NCBI GenBank assembly: GCA_040755335.1 | Contig: JBFMAU010000039.1 | Span: 1-27,004 of the forward strand | Source: UBA7656 sp040755335 | GTDB lineage: Bacteria > Acidobacteriota > Blastocatellia > UBA7656 | Reading direction: 5' to 3' | Length of the DNA: 27,004 bases | In this document: positions 24,485-27,004 of the stretch, in pieces | Position numbering within the stretch: the stretch's first letter is position 1 | How the letters are laid out: each line of letters opens with the position of its first letter | Notes under the pieces: generated by a model | The model's database searches: none | Seen by the model: the letters and a program-made list of their open reading frames with translations, nothing else | Told to the model about the DNA's origin: nothing | Position numbers and translations under genes: made by a program

Positions 24485-24514
24485 AAGGCAAAAACTCGAT
24501 TCGCCTTTTGCCTT
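24460..24514. repeat. A-rich tandem-repeat palindrome and terminator
   Basis: A run of imperfect AAAGGNA units (from about 24460) leads into AAGGCAAAA (24485-24493) paired with TTTTGCCTT (24506-24514), 12-base loop. It follows the DUF2834 stop codon and overlaps its last codons. Likely ends the cysteine synthase operon. Confidence 0.65.
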
Positions 24515-24572
24515 CTTCGGTTTTGTGTTGGAATAGCAGTTCAAAGATCACTTATCGAGGAGAGACTGTTTG

Positions 24573-24989
24573 ATGGATGTACTTTCCATATTGCATGAAA
24601 GAATGCCGCCGTTTTCAAAACTGCTCGGCATTCGCTTCCTCAGCGCGTCGCCCGAACAGGTGACGGCTGAAATGACGGTCAGAGAAGAACTCTGCACCAC
24701 GCCCGCCATACTTCATGGCGGAGCTATCATGGCATTCGCCGACACTTTAGGCGCATGCGCGACGGTGTTGAATCTCCCGCAGGGCGCAGGCACAACGACT
24801 ATCGAATCGAAGACGAATTTTCTCGCTCCCGTCCCCGTCGGCTCGAAAGTCACGGGAGAATGCTCGGCTGTTCATCGCGGCAGGCGCACGATGGTCTGGC
24901 AGACGCAAATAAAAACAGACAGCGGACGCCTGGTCGCAGTAGTCACTCAAACTCAAATGGTGCTTGAGCCGCAAAAGACGACTGAGTAG
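24573..24989 (+). CDS. PaaI/YbdB-like hotdog thioesterase
   Basis: A 138-residue hotdog-fold acyl-CoA thioesterase of the PaaI/EntH group. The motif HGGAIMAFADTLGACAT carries the His-Gly-Gly and Asp that frame the catalytic site; ESKTNFLAPVPVGS is the other conserved strand. A good RBS (GAGGAGAG, 24557-24564) precedes the ATG at 24573, which I prefer to the TTG directly in front of it. It lies behind the terminator at 24485-24514, so it has its own promoter. Substrate (aromatic or fatty acyl-CoA) is not deducible. Confidence 0.88.
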   Translation: MDVLSILHERMPPFSKLLGIRFLSASPEQVTAEMTVREELCTTPAILHGGAIMAFADTLGACATVLNLPQGAGTTTIESKTNFLAPVPVGSKVTGECSAVHRGRRTMVWQTQIKTDSGRLVAVVTQTQMVLEPQKTTE

Positions 24990-25043
24990 ACGGCAGTCGC
25001 GCTTGCTCACGGTCGCGCGTTGCCTGTACCCTCTTCAAATTCC

Positions 25044-25484
25044 ATGATCGAGATTCGATTCAAACTGCTGGATGAAGACCTCGCTCCTCCCAGCTATCAG
25101 CACGAGGGCGATGCCGGATTCGATCTTTCGAGTCGCATCGATCTGACTATCGATCCGGGCGAGCGAGCGATGATACCAACAGGACTGGCCGTCGCCATTC
25201 CGCGAGGCTATGCGGGATTCGTTTTGCCCAGGAGCGGGCTTGCAGCGCGTCATGGCATCGCGCTTGTGAATTCTCCGGGCCTCATCGACGCGGGCTATCG
25301 CGGAGAGATCGCAGTCATACTGATCAACACCGACCGGCGCAATCCGTTTCACATCAAGCGCGGCGACCGCATAGCGCAAATGGTCATTCAAAAATTGGAA
25401 GAGGCTTCTCTTTTTCAGGTCACGGAACTCGACGAAACCTCACGCGGGGCGGGCGGGTTCGGCAGCACAGGACGGACGGGCTGA
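25044..25484 (+). CDS. dut: dUTP diphosphatase
   Basis: A 146-residue trimeric dUTPase that hydrolyses dUTP to dUMP and pyrophosphate, keeping uracil out of DNA and feeding thymidylate synthesis. The five motifs are present: AGFDL (1), PRSGLAARHGIAL (2), GLIDAGYRGEI (3), RGDRIAQMVI (4) and RGAGGFGSTG (5). The ATG at 25044 gives a normal length; an in-frame TTG at 25020 is less likely. No clear RBS. Its stop is three bases from the stop of dcd on the other strand, and Dcd makes the dUTP that this enzyme uses. Confidence 0.96.
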   Translation: MIEIRFKLLDEDLAPPSYQHEGDAGFDLSSRIDLTIDPGERAMIPTGLAVAIPRGYAGFVLPRSGLAARHGIALVNSPGLIDAGYRGEIAVILINTDRRNPFHIKRGDRIAQMVIQKLEEASLFQVTELDETSRGAGGFGSTGRTG

Positions 25485-25487
25485 ACG

Positions 25488-27004
25488 TCAAACCTTCGCC
25501 AGAGTGAGTCCTTTCTGATCCTGATATTTTCCCCCGCGGTCGCTGTAGCTCGTTTCGCAATCTTCGTCCGATTCGAAGAAGAGAATCTGAATGAATCCTT
25601 CTTCAGCATAAAGCCGCACAGGAAGATTCGCGGCGTTGTAGAGTTCGACCACCAGCCGACCGCACCAGTTAGCTTCCAAAGGAGTTGTGTTCGCGATGAG
25701 ACCGCAGTTATGGACGAATACTCCCGCAGCTAACGCGAAATTGCCTGCTTCAGGCACTGTAAGGCAATAAACATCATGTTCGCCTTTCAACTCGGAAACG
25801 GAAATTACTTTATGATTTTTCTGCGCATGTCCTCTGAATGCCTGGATGACATGCGGAAACCGGCGGAATACTGTGCGGTCGCACTGTAGCAATCGGGCCG
25901 CCCCTCTTATCGAGCCGGTTTTATCAAGGGCCGCTCTGACAACCTCTTCTGTGATCTCAAAGCGCATATTCATCTGTCTTGCTATCTCACGCTGGCGGTT
26001 GCGGCGCTCCTCATCGACAGATGCCCAATACTCTTTCGATTTTCGGGAAACGCATTCACGACGCTCCGGATGCGACGCCCAAAACTCTTCCTGCCTGATG
26101 CGGTGTTGTTCGCGCGCTTCGGCAGTCCATTGTTCTTGACGGTAAGCCATGACCCTGAGTCGGGCTTCTTTGTAGGCATCATCGTGCCAGAATCGAATAG
26201 CTCTGTTACTTTGCGCCTGCGAATAATGATTGCGCCATTCTTCATCCTGGCGTAACCGCTCAAATGCTGCCCGAATCGAGGCGCTGTGTTCATGAGGATC
26301 GAAGTCCGGCCCGTAGCTTATGCTGTTGTGATAGCGTATATGCTCGCCGCTCTTCATCCGCATGATATTCCACGGCATATTGTTCGTTCGATTCTCATCT
26401 ATATGATGACGATGCGTTCCGGGAATATCTTCATAAATCCTCATGCGAATGTTCCATTCGTCGGCAAGGCGATGGGTGGAAATCATATGCCCGTTTACAG
26501 GTTGAAAAACCACTTCATAGCCCCGACTCAAATGTCGATACAAAGGCATGAGCGAATCGCCCGGTCGCAAACCGTGAGCCTCTGTATTACGACCATCTCT
26601 GCGAAGGAAGATATGATCGGGAGTGCAGAAAATCGCCTCGCCATTGTCGAGAACTATTTTCATCAAAGCGTCGCGCCCGATATATCTCGGAGCATCAAGC
26701 AGAGTGGCGATGATCCTGCCATAATCTCCGATGCTGTAGCCCCAGAACAATTCTCCCTTTTCGGCTCGACGGGCCATCTCTTCGAGGGTGGGACATGTGC
26801 CGTCAAGCAAAGCCACTTGAGTGTCTCCACGAAAACATCGCGCATAAGTACTCTTACCAATAGCAAGAGCAGTGACGTTGCGCGGCATCTGGAAACGCTC
26901 TATCGTAACCCCCAGCGCGTAAGAATGGGGAGGCAGCAGCCAGTATTCCGATCCGTCTTCAGCTTTCCTCAGAGGCACATCGAGGAGGCTGCTTGCGTCA
27001 AAGT
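25488..27004 (-). CDS. dcd: dCTP deaminase precursor, intein-containing, 5' end beyond the window
   Basis: Converts dCTP to dUTP in the cytosol. The frame is open to the right edge (FDASSLLDVPLRKAEDG begins the visible part), about 60 residues short of a full N-terminus, so the GTG at 26978 is not the start. Host Dcd sequence resumes on both sides of a 377-residue intein: GKSTYAR before it and CGLIANTTPLEANW after. GKSTYARCG is the substrate-binding and catalytic segment (Ser and Arg, E. coli Ser111 and Arg115 equivalents), and VVELYN after the intein carries the catalytic Glu (Glu138 equivalent). SYSDRGGKYQDQKGLTLAKV is the typical end. Without splicing the enzyme cannot work, as the active site is split. 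Confidence 0.95.
   Translation of the reverse strand, partial: FDASSLLDVPLRKAEDGSEYWLLPPHSYALGVTIERFQMPRNVTALAIGKSTYARCFRGDTQVALLDGTCPTLEEMARRAEKGELFWGYSIGDYGRIIATLLDAPRYIGRDALMKIVLDNGEAIFCTPDHIFLRRDGRNTEAHGLRPGDSLMPLYRHLSRGYEVVFQPVNGHMISTHRLADEWNIRMRIYEDIPGTHRHHIDENRTNNMPWNIMRMKSGEHIRYHNSISYGPDFDPHEHSASIRAAFERLRQDEEWRNHYSQAQSNRAIRFWHDDAYKEARLRVMAYRQEQWTAEAREQHRIRQEEFWASHPERRECVSRKSKEYWASVDEERRNRQREIARQMNMRFEITEEVVRAALDKTGSIRGAARLLQCDRTVFRRFPHVIQAFRGHAQKNHKVISVSELKGEHDVYCLTVPEAGNFALAAGVFVHNCGLIANTTPLEANWCGRLVVELYNAANLPVRLYAEEGFIQILFFESDEDCETSYSDRGGKYQDQKGLTLAKV
25707..26837 (-). mobile_element. Intein with HNH homing endonuclease in dcd
   Basis: A 377-residue in-frame protein intron from Cys1 (26837-26835) to Asn377 (25709-25707). 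Block A is CFRGDTQVALLDG. Block B is CTPDH with Thr72 and His75. Blocks F and G are VYCLTVPEAGNFAL and GVFVHN, with penultimate His376 and terminal Asn377; the +1 extein residue is Cys. All residues needed for class 1 splicing are therefore present. The middle holds an HNH nuclease segment (26340-26408; HHIDENRTNN), about five loose 15-20-residue repeats with W and E-x-R (near residues 185-275 of the intein), and a helix-turn-helix-like stretch (GSIRGAARLLQCDRTVFRRF). Base composition looks lower in GC than the flanks by eye. The nuclease would cut intein-less dcd alleles at this site. Confidence 0.95.

Noticed and set aside
25704..26837. Dcd frame considered as a fusion or a misassembled gene
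   Set aside because: Both junctions are exact intein splice sites and the host protein aligns without gap when the segment is removed.

Overview
The window looks like chromosomal DNA from a Gram-negative bacterium, most likely an acidobacterium (Blastocatellia-like). The waaA-lpxK pair means it makes lipopolysaccharide. The EF-P tip sequence, the secreted carboxypeptidase-regulatory/TPR protein, the two HD-GYP proteins and the subtilase with a long hexapeptide tail fit that group. The taxonomic call is recognition from memory, not a search result. No rRNA, tRNA, CRISPR array or transposase was seen. The one clear mobile element is an intein.

Layout. 1-4127 (minus strand): glpK, a CNNM/CorC-type membrane protein and a YegS/DagK-like lipid kinase, then the first 28 codons of a response regulator that runs off the left edge. 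4128-4593 is a divergent regulatory region with a good glpK promoter, a plus-strand promoter candidate and a dyad. 4594-10594 (plus): a secreted S8 protease with a 16-unit hexapeptide tail, a membrane HD-GYP protein that has lost a metal-site His, and a larger membrane HD-GYP-GAF-GGDEF protein. The same dyad-plus-minus-35 block lies upstream of the protease and of the second HD-GYP gene, so the two may share a regulator. 10831-12149: an AhpD-like protein overlapping a secreted esterase. 12350-15323: efp, waaA and lpxK. 15400-17932: an Asp/Arg-rich glycine-zipper protein (minus) and a large exported protein (plus).

18156-20431 (minus): a geranylgeranyl-reductase-like flavoprotein and the TPR protein. 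20540-21599 (plus): a zinc-ribbon/LiaF-like protein and a small HELGH protein. moaA (minus) is followed by a divergent cysteine synthase, a JAMM peptidase and a DUF2834 membrane protein. The cysteine synthase/JAMM pair resembles the CysM-Mec half of the sulfur-carrier cysteine pathway; no carrier protein lies in the window. Then come a hotdog thioesterase and dut.

At the right edge, dcd (dCTP deaminase, minus strand, 5' end off the window) is split by a 377-residue intein carrying an HNH nuclease. The intein sits between two parts of the Dcd active site. dut and dcd converge with three bases between them and encode successive steps from dCTP through dUTP to dUMP. The intein, the protease tail and the shared dyad are the most interesting items. 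Several intergenic palindromes made of short tandem repeats also occur, two of them reaching into the ends of coding sequences.
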